This document shows, in pieces, positions 48,181 to 58,620 of a stretch of 64,000 bases of DNA. The position numbers and the translations under genes were made by a program. The notes beneath the pieces were generated by a model. The model saw nothing but the letters and a program-made list of their open reading frames with translations, did no database searches and was not told where the DNA came from. Source of the DNA: Microbacterium elymi (GTDB taxonomy: Bacteria > Actinomycetota > Actinomycetes > Actinomycetales > Microbacteriaceae); NCBI RefSeq assembly GCF_021582895.2, contig NZ_CP091139.2:992001-1056000 (forward strand), in the 5' to 3' direction. Position 1 is the first letter of the stretch; every line of letters begins with the position of its first letter.

Positions 48181-49494
48181 ATGGCCGGACGAACGCAGGA
48201 TCCGCAGCGCGACAAGACCGCCCCCGGCGGCAGTGCGCCCACGGACAGTGCGACAGCGTCAACACGTAGGAAAGCCCCCGCGAGATCCGCGGGAGCACGA
48301 GCGAAGGGCCCGGCGGCGACCGCCGCCAAGAGCAAGACCGCGGCATCCGCCCCCAAGGGCAAGACCGCAGCATCCGCCGCCAAGAGCAAGACCGCGGCAT
48401 CCGCCGCCAAGGGGAAGGCCGCAGCATCCCGCACGAAGGGCGCGGATGCCGAGACCCAACTCGCGTACTACCGCGAGATGGAGCTCATCCGCGAGTTCGA
48501 GCAGCGCGCGGCCGAGATGTACACGCGCGCCAAGATCGGCGGGTACTGCCACCTGAACCTCGGCGAGGAGCCGTCGGTGGTCGGCCTGATGGCGGCGCTG
48601 CGGCCCACCGACTATCTGTTCACGAACTACCGCGACCACGGCTACGCCCTGGCCCGGGGCCTGGGCACCGACCGCGTGATGGCCGAGCTGTTCGGCCGCA
48701 GCGACGGCGTCGCACGGGGTCTGGGCGGCTCGATGCACATGTTCGACGCCGAGAAGCGGATGCTGGGCGGCTACGGGATCGTCGGCGGTCAGCTGCCGCC
48801 GGCCACCGGCGCGGCCCTCGCCCTCACGTACCGGGGCAAGCCGGGCCCGGACGCCGAGGCCGTGATGTGCCAGATGGGCGACGGCACCACCAACATCGGC
48901 GCGTTCCACGAGTCGCTGAATCTGGCGGCGATCTGGAACCTGCCGATCGTCTACGTCGTCATCAACAACGGCCTCGGCATGGCCACGACGGTCGAGCACG
49001 CGTCCGGTGAGCCGCTGCTGTACAAGCGCGGGGCCTCGTACCGGATCGAGGGCCGCCGCGTCGACGGCGGCGACCCCGAGGTGGTGCGCCAGGCGGCCGA
49101 GGAGATGCTCACGGTCGCGCGCGAGCAGCGTCGGCCCGGCCTGCTCGAGGTCATGTCGTATCGCCTGCGCGGCCACTCCGTGGTCGACCCGGCCCGGTAC
49201 CGGAGCAAGGAGGAGACGGCTCACCTGAAAGAGCTCGACCCGCTCCCCGAGTACCGCGCGCGCCTCATCGCCGACGGCGTGCTCGATGCGAAGCAGGCCG
49301 ATCAGATCCAGGCCGATGCCGTCAGCGAGGTCGCCGCGGCGATCGCGTTCGCCGACGCCAGCCCCGAGCCCGGCGCCGAGAAGCTGTTCGACTACACGTA
49401 CGCGACCGATGTGCCCAACGCGCCGCGTCTGATGCCCGGCGACCCGGTGCTCGCGGCCGGCTGGGACCGGGCCGACGACAAGCAGGAGGCATGA
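48181..49494 (+). CDS. pdhA: Pyruvate dehydrogenase E1 component, alpha subunit
   Basis: Thiamine-diphosphate subunit of the 2-oxo acid dehydrogenase. 437 residues, unbroken, start ATG at 48181 (AGRTQDPQRDKTAPGG). The catalytic part begins near residue 95 (LAYYREMELIREFEQRAAEM), with GGSMHMFD and the TPP motif GDGTTNIGAFHESLNLAA. Residues ~50-87 are four 9-residue Lys/Ala repeats of the type KTAASAAKS, not part of the enzyme fold. pdhB overlaps its stop and E2 follows. A branched-chain 2-oxo acid substrate cannot be excluded from sequence alone. Confidence 0.92.
   Translation: MAGRTQDPQRDKTAPGGSAPTDSATASTRRKAPARSAGARAKGPAATAAKSKTAASAPKGKTAASAAKSKTAASAAKGKAAASRTKGADAETQLAYYREMELIREFEQRAAEMYTRAKIGGYCHLNLGEEPSVVGLMAALRPTDYLFTNYRDHGYALARGLGTDRVMAELFGRSDGVARGLGGSMHMFDAEKRMLGGYGIVGGQLPPATGAALALTYRGKPGPDAEAVMCQMGDGTTNIGAFHESLNLAAIWNLPIVYVVINNGLGMATTVEHASGEPLLYKRGASYRIEGRRVDGGDPEVVRQAAEEMLTVAREQRRPGLLEVMSYRLRGHSVVDPARYRSKEETAHLKELDPLPEYRARLIADGVLDAKQADQIQADAVSEVAAAIAFADASPEPGAEKLFDYTYATDVPNAPRLMPGDPVLAAGWDRADDKQEA
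48334..48441 (+). repeat. 27-bp tandem repeat, four copies, in pdhA
   Basis: Four in-frame units of the form AAG-ACC-GC-GCATCCGCC-GCC-AAG encode KTAASAPKG, KTAASAAKS, KTAASAAKG and KAAASRTKG. They build a lysine-rich, histone-H1-like N-terminal tail on the E1 alpha subunit. Confidence 0.9.
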
Positions 49495-50525
49495 CGGCGA
49501 TGGCCGACAAGACAGACCAGCCCGCAGCATCCGCCCCGGAGATCACCTACCGTCAGGCGCTGAACGACGCGCTGCGGGAGGAGATGACCCGAGACGAGAA
49601 GGTCATCCTCCTGGGCGAGGAGATCGGGATCTTCGAGGGCTCGTACAAGATCACCGCCGGGCTGCTGGACGAGTTCGGGCCCGAGCGGGTGCGCGACACC
49701 CCGATCGCCGAGGAGGGCTTCGTCGGAGCCGCGATCGGCGCCGCGATGCTCGGCATGCGCCCGGTCGTGGAGATCATGACGATCAACTTCTCGCTGATCG
49801 CGATCGACCAGATCGTGAACCATGCGGCGAAGATCTACGGCATGTTCGGCGGGCAGACCGCCGTGCCGATGGTGATCCGCACCCCGGGCGGCGGCGGGCA
49901 GCGGCTGGCCGCGACGCACTCGCAGAACCTCGAGGTCTGGTACGCGCACGTCCCCGGACTGAAGGTGCTCGCCCCGTCGACCCCGGCCGAGGCCAAGGCC
50001 ATGCTGACCGCCGCGATCCGCGACGACGACCCGGTGCTCCTGCTGGAGAACCTGTCGCTGTACAACACCAAGGGCCCGGTCCCCGAGGGCGAGCACGTCG
50101 CCGAGTTCGGCAAGGCGAAGGTGACCGTCGAAGGCACCGATCTGACCGTGGTCGGCTACTCCCGCTCGGCCGTGATCGCGAAGGATGTCGCGCACCGGAT
50201 GGCCGAGCAGGGTGTGTCGATCGAGGTCGTCGACCTGTGCAGCCTGCGACCGCTGGACCGCGAGACCATCTGCCGTTCGGTGCGCAAGACCGGCAAGGCG
50301 GTGATCCTCGAAGACGACTGGCTCACCTACGGGATCGGCGCCGAGATCGCCGCGACGATCGGCGAGGGCGCGTTCGACTACCTGGATGCCCCGGTGCGGC
50401 GCGTGGCGGCGGCCGAGATCCCGCTGCCGTACGCGAAGTCGCTGGAGAAGATCGCCCTGCCGGACGCCGATGCGCTGATCCGGGTCATCAACGAACAGCT
50501 GGATGCGACGCGGTTCGCGCGCTAG
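49491..50525 (+). CDS. pdhB: Pyruvate dehydrogenase E1 component, beta subunit
   Basis: Partner of E1 alpha. 344 residues from ATG at 49491, which overlaps the pdhA stop; an in-frame ATG at 49500 (ADKTDQPAASAPEITY) has AGGAGG at a better distance and may be the true start. Signatures: VILLGEEIGIFEGSYKIT, PIAEEGFVGAAIGAAMLGMRPVVEI, QTAVPMVIRTPGGGG and TVVGYSRSAVIAKD. Unbroken. E2 follows 18 bases downstream. Confidence 0.94.
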   Translation: MTAMADKTDQPAASAPEITYRQALNDALREEMTRDEKVILLGEEIGIFEGSYKITAGLLDEFGPERVRDTPIAEEGFVGAAIGAAMLGMRPVVEIMTINFSLIAIDQIVNHAAKIYGMFGGQTAVPMVIRTPGGGGQRLAATHSQNLEVWYAHVPGLKVLAPSTPAEAKAMLTAAIRDDDPVLLLENLSLYNTKGPVPEGEHVAEFGKAKVTVEGTDLTVVGYSRSAVIAKDVAHRMAEQGVSIEVVDLCSLRPLDRETICRSVRKTGKAVILEDDWLTYGIGAEIAATIGEGAFDYLDAPVRRVAAAEIPLPYAKSLEKIALPDADALIRVINEQLDATRFAR

Positions 50526-50543
50526 AAGAGGGGACCGTGAACG

Positions 50544-51957
50544 ATGCCTGATGTGTTCATGCCGCGACTTTCGGACACCATGACCGAAGGCGCGATAGCG
50601 CAGTGGCTCAAGGCCGAGGGCGACACCGTCGAGCGCGGCGACGTGCTGGCCGAGATCGAGACCGACAAGGCCGTGATGGATCTGGAGGCCTACGAGGGCG
50701 GCGTCCTGGAGAAGATCCTGGTCCAGCCCGGCGAGTCGGTCGATATCGGCGCCCCGATCGCCGTGATCGGCGACGGCTCCGGATCGTCCGGCTCGGGTGG
50801 GGCGGATGCCGCATCCGAGACGGCGGCCGAGGAGCCGGCCGAGACGGCGAAGGGCGCGTCCCAGGCCGACACCGGCCAGGAGCCGCCGTCCGAACGTGCC
50901 GACGAGTCCGCGCAGGACGCCCAGGTGAGGGACGAGGCCGCGCCGCAGACCGGCGCCGGGTCGAAGGACGAGGCAGCGGAGGCCGCGGATGTCGCGCGCA
51001 CGCCGGCCGATGAGTCCGAGGCTCCGGCATCCTCCGGCTCGAAGGTGAAGGCGACCCCGCTCGTGCGGTCCCTCGCCCGCACCCACGGGATCGACCTGAC
51101 CACGGTGACCGGGACCGGCCCCGGCGGCCGGATCGTCCGCGCCGACGTGGAGCAGCTGCTGAACGCGCCGCAGGGCGCCGAGGCCGCGCCGGCACCGCAG
51201 GCCGCGGCATCCGCCCCCACCCCGCCGCAGGCGGCACCCGCCGCAAGCGGCGCCGGTGGCGACCGCGGGCGACGACGACGAGCGCATCCCGATGTCGCAG
51301 ATCCGCAAGGTGACCGCACGCCGGCTCACCGAGGCGGCGCTGGTGCCGGTGTTCCAGCTGACGACCGTGCTGGATGCCTCGCGGATGACCGAGCTGCGCC
51401 GCGACATCAACACCCGGCTGGCCGACTCCGGCGTGAAGATCAGCGTGAACGACCTGATCGTGCGCGCGGTGGCCGTGGCCCTGGCCGCCCACCCCGAGGT
51501 GAACGCCTCGTTCGGCGGCGACGCGATCCTGCGGCACAAGCACGTGAACGTCGGTGTGGCCGTGGCGCTGGAAGACGGCCTGGTCGTGCCCGTGGTCAAG
51601 GATGCCGACCGCAAGTCGGTCTCGGCGATCGGCGCCGAGGTCAAGGACCTCGCCGCGCGGGCCCGCGCCGGGCGCCTGAAGCTCGACGAGATGAGCGGGG
51701 GCACGTTCTCGGTCTCGAACCTCGGCATGTTCGGCATCGACGCGTTCACCGCCGTGATCAACCCGCCCGAGGCGGCGATCCTGGCGGTCGGGTCGACCGT
51801 GGACGAGCCGGTCGTCGTGGACGGTGAAGTGCAGGTGCGTCCTCGCACCCGGCTGACGCTGACGGTCGACCACCGCGTGCTCGACGGCGCATCCGCCGCC
51901 GCATTCCTGCGGGATCTGACCGATCTGCTGGCCGAGCCGCTGCGGATCCTGGTGTGA
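50544..51957 (+). CDS. pdhC: Dihydrolipoamide acyltransferase (E2) of pyruvate dehydrogenase
   Basis: About 470 residues, start ATG at 50544 (PDVFMPRLSDTMTEGAIAQ). One lipoyl domain with EIETDKAVMDLEAY (lipoylated Lys near residue 43), a long acidic/Ala linker, a peripheral-subunit-binding domain (ATPLVRSLARTHGIDLTTVTG), and the catalytic domain ending in DHRVLDGASAAAFL. One extra base at 51245/51246 (GCAGC read as GCAAGC) breaks the frame in the second linker. E3 is not encoded here. Confidence 0.94.
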
Positions 51958-52429
51958 CGACCCCGCCGACGGGGGCGCCCGGGGCCTTGCGCCGGGCGCT
52001 CCCGTTCTTCGTCGCCGCACTCGTGTTCGTGGTGGCGGGCGGGATGCTGGCCGCGGCCACGGCGTACACGACGACGCAGAAGACGGCGTGGGCGACGGCC
52101 TACCTGGTGCTCGTCGGCGGCGTCGCACAGGCCGGGCTCGGCGCCGCCATGGGCTGGCTCGCGCAGCGGGCCGGGGCGGTGCTGACCTGGACCGGCTTCG
52201 TCCTGTTCACCGTCGGCAATCTCGGGGTCCTGGGCGGCCAGCTGTCGGGACTGGTCCCGCTCACGTTCGTCGGCGGGGGCTGCTGGTGGCCGCGCTGGCG
52301 GTGATCATCGCCGCGACCCGCCGGGGTGCGCCGGCGCATCCCGTGCTGCTGTGGGGATTCCGGGCCCTCGTGGTCGTGCTGGCCGTCAGCGTCCCCACCG
52401 GTCTCGTCCTCGCCGTCGTCGGGCGCTGA
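51954..52429 (+). CDS. Small integral membrane protein downstream of pdhC
   Basis: About 158 residues, start GTG at 51954-51956 overlapping the pdhC stop (GTGA). Four predicted helices (FFVAALVFVVAGGMLAA; ATAYLVLVGGVAQAGLGA; GFVLFTVGNLGVLGGQLSG; LLWGFRALVVVLAVSVPTGL). One lost base in a G run near 52278 (GGGGGCTGCTGG) breaks it. Probably the last gene of the pdh operon; function unknown. Convergent with the GH1 gene 21 bases on. Confidence 0.75.
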
Positions 52430-52450
52430 GCCGCGCGGGAGGGCGGCGGC

Positions 52451-53881
52451 TCAGCCGGGGATGACCCTGGTGGTCGCCAGCTCGCGGAACCACCGGGCGG
52501 AGTCCTTGGGGATGCGCCGCTGGTCGTCGAAGTCGACGCGAACGATGCCGAAGCGCTTGGCGTAGCCGTACCCCCACTCGAAGTTGTCCAGCAGCGACCA
52601 CACGAAGTAGCCGCGCAGGTCGACGCCGTCCTCGATCGCGCGATGGGCGGCGGTGAGATGGCGACGCAGATAGTCGACGCGGTCGACATCGTGGACGGCC
52701 CCGTCCGCGGCGACGACGTCGTCGAACGCGGCACCGTTCTCGGTGATCATCAGCGGCTGATCGGGGAACTCGTCGCGCAGCGAGTGGAGCAGGTCGAGCA
52801 GCCCGTCGGGGGCGATGTTCCATCCCATCGCGGTGTGCGGCCCGGGCTGCGGAAGGAACTCGACCGCCTCGTCGCTGCCCGGCCAGGCCGTGCCGCCGAC
52901 GGTCGGCTTGTGGCCGTCGTTGCTCTGCCGCGGCGAGACGCCGTCCCAGGTGCGGACCGTCACGGTCGAGTAGTAGTTCACGCCGAGCACGTCGATCGGC
53001 TGCTGGATGCGGCGCAGGTCGCCGTCCTGCACGAACCCCCAATCGGTGACCGCCGCGGTGTCGGCGAGCAGGTCGTCGTCGTAGACCCCGCGCAGCATCG
53101 GGCCGGTGAACGCCCGGTTGCCGAGTGCGTCGATGCGCCGGACGGCGTCGGCATCGCCCCGGGCCACGTGCAGGTTGAGGGTGACGGAGTATTCCGGGGT
53201 GCCGGTGGAGGTGGCGCGCAGCGCCTCGACCGCCCGGCCGTGCGCGAGATTGAGGTGGTGGACGGCGGCGAGGGCGGCGGCGGGCTCGCGTCGGCCGGGC
53301 GCGTGGCCGCCCTGGCCATAGCCCAGGTAGGCCGTGCACCAGGGCTCGTTGAGCGTGGTCCAGGTGTGCACGCGGTCGCCGAGCGCCGTGCCGAGGACAG
53401 CCGCGTACTCCTCGAACGCGTCGACCGTCCCGCGCACCGGCCAGCCGCCGGCATCCTCCAGCACCTGCGGCAGGTCCCAGTGGTACAGCGTCGCGACGGG
53501 GCGGATGCCGCGGGTCAGGAGTCCGTCGACGAGGCGCGAGTAGAAGTCGATGCCGGCCTGGTTCACAGCGCCGCGGCCGATCGGGATGATCCGCGGCCAC
53601 GAGAGGGAGAACCGGTACGCGTCCAGCCCCAGCTCGGCCATGAGGTCGAGGTCCTGCTCCCAGCGGTGGTAATGGTCGCACGCGACGTCACCGGTGTCGC
53701 CGTTCCACACCGCACCCGGCGTGCGGCTGAAGGTGTCCCAGATCGACGGAGTGCGCCCGTCCTCGTGCGCGGCGCCCTCGACCTGGTAGGCCGCGGTCGC
53801 CGAGCCGAACGTGAAGCCCGGAGGGAACCGAAGTCCGCTGTCTCGGAAGTCCGTGCTGCGGTCCAGGGGCGGCGAATCCAT
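52451..53881 (-). CDS. Glycoside hydrolase family 1 beta-glucosidase
   Basis: Retaining beta-glycosidase, 476 residues, no signal peptide, so it acts on imported oligosaccharides. Start ATG at 53879-53881 ([15 protein letters not shown]); a GTG six bases upstream is an alternative with better spacing to GGAG. Acid/base in [21 protein letters not shown], nucleophile in [27 protein letters not shown] is the usual N-terminus. Divergent from the esterase gene and near the LacI regulator and the sugar importer, fitting a glucoside-utilisation locus. Confidence 0.95.
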   Translation of the reverse strand: MDSPPLDRSTDFRDSGLRFPPGFTFGSATAAYQVEGAAHEDGRTPSIWDTFSRTPGAVWNGDTGDVACDHYHRWEQDLDLMAELGLDAYRFSLSWPRIIPIGRGAVNQAGIDFYSRLVDGLLTRGIRPVATLYHWDLPQVLEDAGGWPVRGTVDAFEEYAAVLGTALGDRVHTWTTLNEPWCTAYLGYGQGGHAPGRREPAAALAAVHHLNLAHGRAVEALRATSTGTPEYSVTLNLHVARGDADAVRRIDALGNRAFTGPMLRGVYDDDLLADTAAVTDWGFVQDGDLRRIQQPIDVLGVNYYSTVTVRTWDGVSPRQSNDGHKPTVGGTAWPGSDEAVEFLPQPGPHTAMGWNIAPDGLLDLLHSLRDEFPDQPLMITENGAAFDDVVAADGAVHDVDRVDYLRRHLTAAHRAIEDGVDLRGYFVWSLLDNFEWGYGYAKRFGIVRVDFDDQRRIPKDSARWFRELATTRVIPG

Positions 53882-54043
53882 GCCCACGGGCACTCCCTCG
53901 GTCGAGTGTGGCGTCGCGCCACCCGGCGCGCCCCGAGTCGGAGCACTTCGATTCAGGCTAAAGGAATCCCGAGCGGCCGCGTGCGCTGTCGGCGGGGGCC
54001 GCCCGCGCAGGCACGGGTGACCCGAGCGTGTACGGTATGTGGC

Positions 54044-55009
54044 GTGCCGCTGACAGACCTCACCCTCGACGAGCTCCGCGACTATCGCCCCGAGGTGGCC
54101 GAGCCGGCGGACTTCGACGACTTCTGGCGCCGCACGCTGGACGAGTCGCGCGCCGCGGCGACCGATCCCCTGCTCATGGCCGCCGACACCCCGATCAGCC
54201 AGCTGGTCATCGAGGACCTCACGTTCGCGGGATTCGGCGGCGAGCCGATCCGCGCGTGGGTCACCCGTCCGCGCAGCGACACACCGCTGCCGGCGGTGAT
54301 CGAGTTCATCGGCTACAACGGCGGACGCGGCATCCCCGGCGAGCGCCTGCAGTGGGCGGCGGCCGGCTACGTGCACATCCTGATGGACACGCGCGGCCAG
54401 GGCAGCGGGTGGGGCACCGGCGGCGAGACCCCCGACCCGCACGGCTCGGACGGCGCCGTTCCGGGATTCATGACCCGCGGCATCCGACACCCCGACAGCT
54501 ACTTCTACCGGCGGGTCTTCACCGACGCGGTGCGGCTCGTCGACACGGCGGCGGCCCTGCCGTTCGTCGACCGGACGCGCATCAGCGTGACCGGCGGCAG
54601 CCAGGGCGGGGGCATCACCCTCGCCGCGGCCGCGCTGCACCCAGGGGTGTTCGCCGCGATGCCGGACGTGCCGTTCCTGTGCCACTTCCGCCGTTCGGTG
54701 GAGCTGACGCCCGGCAACCCGTTCGGCGAGGTCGAGCAGTACCTCGCCGTGCACCGCACCGCCGTCGACCAGGTGTTCACGACGCTGTCGTACTTCGACG
54801 GCGTCAACTTCGCCCGGCGGCTCGGCGCTCCCGTCTGCTTCTCGGTCGCGCTGATGGACGGCATCGTCATGCCCTCGAGCGTGTTCGCCGCGTTCAACCA
54901 CTGCGCCTCGCCCGACAAGGCGATCGAGGTGTACGAGTTCAACGGGCACGAGGGAGGCCAGACCGAGCAGTGGCTGCGTCAGACCCGCTGGCTCGCCGCC
55001 CGCCTCTGA
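54044..55009 (+). CDS. Acetylxylan esterase (cephalosporin-C deacetylase family)
   Basis: Alpha/beta hydrolase removing acetyl groups from xylo-oligosaccharides or other acetylated sugars. 321 residues, unbroken, start GTG at 54044 ([17 protein letters not shown]). Nucleophile elbow GGSQGGG (Ser near residue 188), Asp in [10 protein letters not shown] and His in NGHEGGQ; the oxyanion segment [11 protein letters not shown] matches the AXE1 family. No signal peptide, so cytoplasmic. No Shine-Dalgarno sequence is seen. Diverges from the GH1 gene. Confidence 0.92.
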   Translation: MPLTDLTLDELRDYRPEVAEPADFDDFWRRTLDESRAAATDPLLMAADTPISQLVIEDLTFAGFGGEPIRAWVTRPRSDTPLPAVIEFIGYNGGRGIPGERLQWAAAGYVHILMDTRGQGSGWGTGGETPDPHGSDGAVPGFMTRGIRHPDSYFYRRVFTDAVRLVDTAAALPFVDRTRISVTGGSQGGGITLAAAALHPGVFAAMPDVPFLCHFRRSVELTPGNPFGEVEQYLAVHRTAVDQVFTTLSYFDGVNFARRLGAPVCFSVALMDGIVMPSSVFAAFNHCASPDKAIEVYEFNGHEGGQTEQWLRQTRWLAARL

Positions 55010-55074
55010 TGCGGCGGGCGGAAGCGAGAGTCTGCGGGCGGCGAGCGCTCGTCCCCCGGTGGCCGGGGCGGGGT

Positions 55075-56140
55075 TCACCGCGCGCGATCGTGAGCCGGGG
55101 GCACGGGGACCGGGCCGGTGCTCTGGCGCACCACGAGGTGCGCCGGCAGGTGCACGTACTGCTGCTCGGGCTCGCCGCGACGCAGCATCTCCAGCACCAT
55201 CCGCAGTGCCTGCGCGCCCATGTCGTGCAGCGGCTGGGCGACCGTGGTCAGCTTGCGGGGTGGTGGCGGCCGCCTCGGGCACATTGTCGAAGCCGACGAT
55301 CGAGAGGTCCTCGGGCACCCGGATGCCCATCTCCTGCGCGACGTCGAGCACCCGCACGGCGGACAGATCGTTCGCGGCGAAGATCGCGGTGGGCCGCTCC
55401 GGCAGGCTCAGCAGCTCCTGCGCGGCACGGGTGGTCGACTTGCCCCAATACGCGCCCTCGCGCACCAGCTCCGGATCGAACGGGATGCCCGCCTCGGCCA
55501 GCGACTCGCGATACCCCTGCTCACGCAGCACCGCGGACTGCAGATCGCCGCGCCCGCGCACATGGGCGATCCGCCGGTGCCCGAGCGAGATCAGGTGCCG
55601 CATCGCGATGCGGGCGCCCTCGACGTTGTCGGTGTCGACCGCGGGCACGTCCCCGTTGCCCGCGTGCGGGTCGATGGCGACCACGGGGATCGAGACGCCG
55701 GGCAGCCGCACCGTCGGGGTGACGATGATGGCGGCATCCATCAGCGTCCCGGCCAGGCGCGACAGCGACCGGCGCTCCCAGCCCACGAACGTGTCGTCGG
55801 TGAGCGCGCCGGCGTAGGCGAGCAGCTCGTAGCCGGACTCGACCGCGGCCGCCGAGATGCCCTTGAGCAGCTCGGCCGAGAACGGCTCGAAGCCCGCGAC
55901 GAGGATGCCGATGACGTTGGTGCGGTGGCTGCGCAGGCTCCGCGCGACGAGGGATGTCTCGTACCCGAGCTCTTCGATCACGCCCGAGACCTTCTCGATC
56001 GTGCGCTGTGCGACGCCGTACCGCCCGTTGGCGACCTTCGAGACCGTCGCGACCGAGACCCCGGCGGCACGCGCCACGTCGTGGATCGTCACGCGAGCAG
56101 GCATGGCGGGGCGGACGGAATCGGCGGTCACGACGCTCAC
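55075..56140 (-). CDS. LacI-family transcriptional regulator
   Basis: Sugar-responsive repressor, about 354 residues. Start GTG at 56138-56140 ([16 protein letters not shown]) with GAGG upstream. Helix-turn-helix [25 protein letters not shown], then a periplasmic-binding-protein-like ligand domain ([34 protein letters not shown]). One extra base at 55253/55254 (GCAGC read as GCAAGC) breaks the last fifth, after which [16 protein letters not shown] resumes. Divergent from the importer operon with operator-like repeats between them. Confidence 0.94.
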
Positions 56141-56170
56141 GCTACCTCACGGAGGGAAAACTGACGGTCA

Positions 56171-56208
56171 AAACGATAACGATATCGAAAACGATATCGA
56201 AAACGTTT
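56171..56208. promoter_or_regulatory. LacI-type operator cluster
   Basis: A+T-rich island in otherwise GC-rich DNA: ACGATATCGAAA occurs twice in tandem (12-bp period, CGATATCG at about 56180 and 56192), preceded by ACGATA and followed by the perfect palindrome AAACGTTT at 56201-56208. Central CG palindromes are typical of LacI-family sites. It lies between lacI-type gene and importer, the last site touching the -35 box. Confidence 0.7.
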
Positions 56209-56236
56209 GACATCGGCTGATCGAGCATGCCAATCT
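56207..56236 (+). promoter_or_regulatory. Promoter of the sugar importer operon
   Basis: Perfect -35 TTGACA (56207-56212) followed after 18 bases by CAATCT (56231-56236), a moderate -10. The start codon of the binding-protein gene follows at 56290. The operator palindrome overlaps the -35 box, consistent with repression by blocking polymerase. Confidence 0.6.
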
Positions 56237-56289
56237 CGCTGATGCGGCAGACCGCAACGCCGCGCCCACGAAATGAAGGAGTTTCCACG

Positions 56290-57588
56290 ATGAAGAGGAA
56301 AGTTCGCGGCGCGACGCTCGTCGCGCTTGCCGCGGGCGTCGCCCTGGTGGCAGCCGGCTGTTCCGGCGGCACCGGAGGAGGCGACGGCTCGAACGGCGGG
56401 GTCACGCTCACCCTGTGGCAGAACAGCACCACCGGCCCCGGCCAGCAGTACTGGATCGATGCGGCGAAGGCGTTCCACAAGGACAACCCGAATGTCACCG
56501 TCAAGGTGCAGTCGATCCAGAACGAGCAGCTGGACGGCAAGCTGCAGACGGCGCTGAACTCCGGCAACCCGCCGGACGTGTTCCTGCAGCGCGGCGGCGG
56601 CAAGATGGCCGCGATGGTCGAGGCCGGTCAGGTCATGGACCTCACCGACTCGATCACCGCCGAGACGAAGCAGTCGGTCGGTGAGGGCGCGATCAAGGCC
56701 GAATCGATCGACGGCAAGGTCTACGCGATGCCGCTGGACGTGCTGCCCGAGGGCCTGTTCTACAGCAAGGACCTGTTCTCCAAGGCCGGCATCACCCAGC
56801 CGCCGACCAGCATGGACGAGTTCAACAGCGACGTGAGCGCGCTGAAGAAGTCCGGTGTGATCCCGGTGGCCGTCGGGGCGAAGGATGCCTGGCCCGCCGC
56901 GCACTGGTATTACAACTTCGCCCTGCGCCTGTGCAGCGAGCAGACGCTCAACGACACCGCCAAGTCGCTGAAGTTCACCGACCCCTGCTGGACGGCCGCC
57001 GGCAACGAGCTGAAGAAGTTCGCCGACACCAAGCCGTTCCAGCCCGGCTTCCTGACCACCTCGGCACAGCAGGGCGCCGGCAGCTCGGCAGGCCTGGTCG
57101 CCAACCACAAGGCGTCGATGGAGCTCATGGGCGGATGGGACCCGGGCGTGATCGCGTCGCTGACCCCCGACACGAAGCCGCTGCCCGACCTCGCCTGGTT
57201 CCCCTTCCCCACCGTCAGCGGTGGCGCGGGTGATCCGGCCGCGATCATGGGCGGCGTCGACGGGTACTCGTGCTCGGCCCAGGCCCCGAAGAAGGAATGC
57301 GCCGCGTTCCTGAACTTCCTGGTCACCCAGCCGCAGCAGGAGGCCTACTACAAGGCGTTCAACTCGCCGCCGGTCAACACCGCGGCGCAGAAGATCGTCA
57401 CCGAGCCCTATCTGAAGGACCTGCTGGCCGCCTACAACAAGGCCCCGTACGTGTCGCAGTACCTGGACACGCTCTACGGCCAGAACGTCGGCAACGCGCT
57501 GAACGTCGCGGTGGTGAACCTGCTCGCGGGCAAGGGCAGCGTCCCCGACATCATCACGTCGGTCAACCAGGCTGCGGCCAAGGGATAG
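56290..57588 (+). CDS. Sugar ABC transporter substrate-binding lipoprotein
   Basis: Extracellular solute receptor anchored by lipid. 432 residues, unbroken, start ATG at 56290 (KRKVRGATLVALAAGVALV) with AAGGAG eight bases upstream. Lipobox VAAGC puts the lipidated Cys near residue 24, followed by a Gly/Ser linker. Family 1 solute-binding features: TLTLWQNSTTGPGQQYW, NPPDVFLQRGGGKM and YAMPLDVLPEGLFYSKDLF. First gene of the operon with two permeases and GH3; no ATPase gene is present, so a shared MsiK-type ATPase is probably used. Confidence 0.95.
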   Translation: MKRKVRGATLVALAAGVALVAAGCSGGTGGGDGSNGGVTLTLWQNSTTGPGQQYWIDAAKAFHKDNPNVTVKVQSIQNEQLDGKLQTALNSGNPPDVFLQRGGGKMAAMVEAGQVMDLTDSITAETKQSVGEGAIKAESIDGKVYAMPLDVLPEGLFYSKDLFSKAGITQPPTSMDEFNSDVSALKKSGVIPVAVGAKDAWPAAHWYYNFALRLCSEQTLNDTAKSLKFTDPCWTAAGNELKKFADTKPFQPGFLTTSAQQGAGSSAGLVANHKASMELMGGWDPGVIASLTPDTKPLPDLAWFPFPTVSGGAGDPAAIMGGVDGYSCSAQAPKKECAAFLNFLVTQPQQEAYYKAFNSPPVNTAAQKIVTEPYLKDLLAAYNKAPYVSQYLDTLYGQNVGNALNVAVVNLLAGKGSVPDIITSVNQAAAKG

Positions 57589-57596
57589 TCGAAGCG

Positions 57597-58620
57597 ATGA
57601 GCAAGACCCTGGGCGAGAAGGCCGGGACGCTTCCTGCTCAGGAGCGCACATCGGTCGAGAGCACCGCACACGCGGCGGTGCTCTCGACCGGACGCCGCCG
57701 CGGCAGACGGCGAGCCGCCTGGACCACGCGGCTGGAGATCACGCTGCTGGCCGGGCCCGCGATCATCGTGTTCCTCGGATTCGTGATCTTCCCGGTCGTG
57801 ATGGCGGCCTACTACGGCTTCTTCGACTGGAAGGGCTACGGCCCCGCGACGGACTTCGTCGGTCTGAAGAACTACGCCATCATCCTCACGGATCCGACGT
57901 TCCACGAAGCGCTGATGCACAACGGCATCATCGTCGTCCTATCGCTGGTCATGCAGGGGCCGGTGGCGATCCTGCTCGCGCTCCTGCTGAACCAGAAGAT
58001 GCGCGGGCGCACCGCCATCCGCGTGCTGATCTTCGTTCCGTACGTGATCTCGGAGGTCATCGTCGGCACCGGCTTCAGCCTGATGCTGCAGACCGACGGA
58101 GCCGTCAACGACCTGCTCAAGAGCATCGGCCTGGGCTTCCTGCAGGCCGACTGGCTCTCCGACCCGAGCGTCGCGATCTGGACGCTGATGCTCATCCTGA
58201 CCTGGAAGTACATCGGCTTCGCCGTCATCCTGTTCCTCGCCGGCCTGCAGGGCGTTCCCACCGAGCTGTTCGAGGCGGCCGCGATCGACGGCGCGTCGTA
58301 CTGGCAGATCCAGCGCCGGATCACGCTGCCGTTGCCTGGGCCCCACCATCCGCATCTGGGCGTTCCTGTCGATCATCGGATCGCTCGAGCTGTTCGACCT
58401 GGTCTACATCGTGTGGGGGCAGTACGTCGCCGGCGTCGCCGGCACCTCGACGATGGCCACCTACATGGTCACCAACGGCCGTGACGCCGGCAACTTCGGC
58501 TACGGCAACGCCGTGGCCGTCGTGATCTTCTTCATCTCCATGATCATCGCGCTGATCTACCAGCGCTTCGTCCTGCGTCGCGACACCGCCGGCGCTCTCA
58601 CCGAAAGGCAGACGCGATGA
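57597..58620 (+). CDS. Sugar ABC transporter permease 1 (MalF type)
   Basis: About 340 residues, start ATG at 57597 (SKTLGEKAGTLPAQER). Six helices follow a basic N-terminal segment ([10 protein letters not shown]); the ABC-binding EAA loop reads LFEAAAIDGASYWQIQRRITLPLLGP. One extra base near 58336 breaks the frame exactly in this loop (TTGCTGGGC read as TTGCCTGGGC). Stop overlaps the next permease's ATG. Confidence 0.93.

Noticed and set aside
52451..56140. Single 1229-residue LacI-GH1 fusion protein
   Set aside because: The join exists only because an extra base at 55253/55254 destroys the LacI stop; correction gives a normal LacI end at 55075, and the intervening stretch is antisense to the esterase gene.
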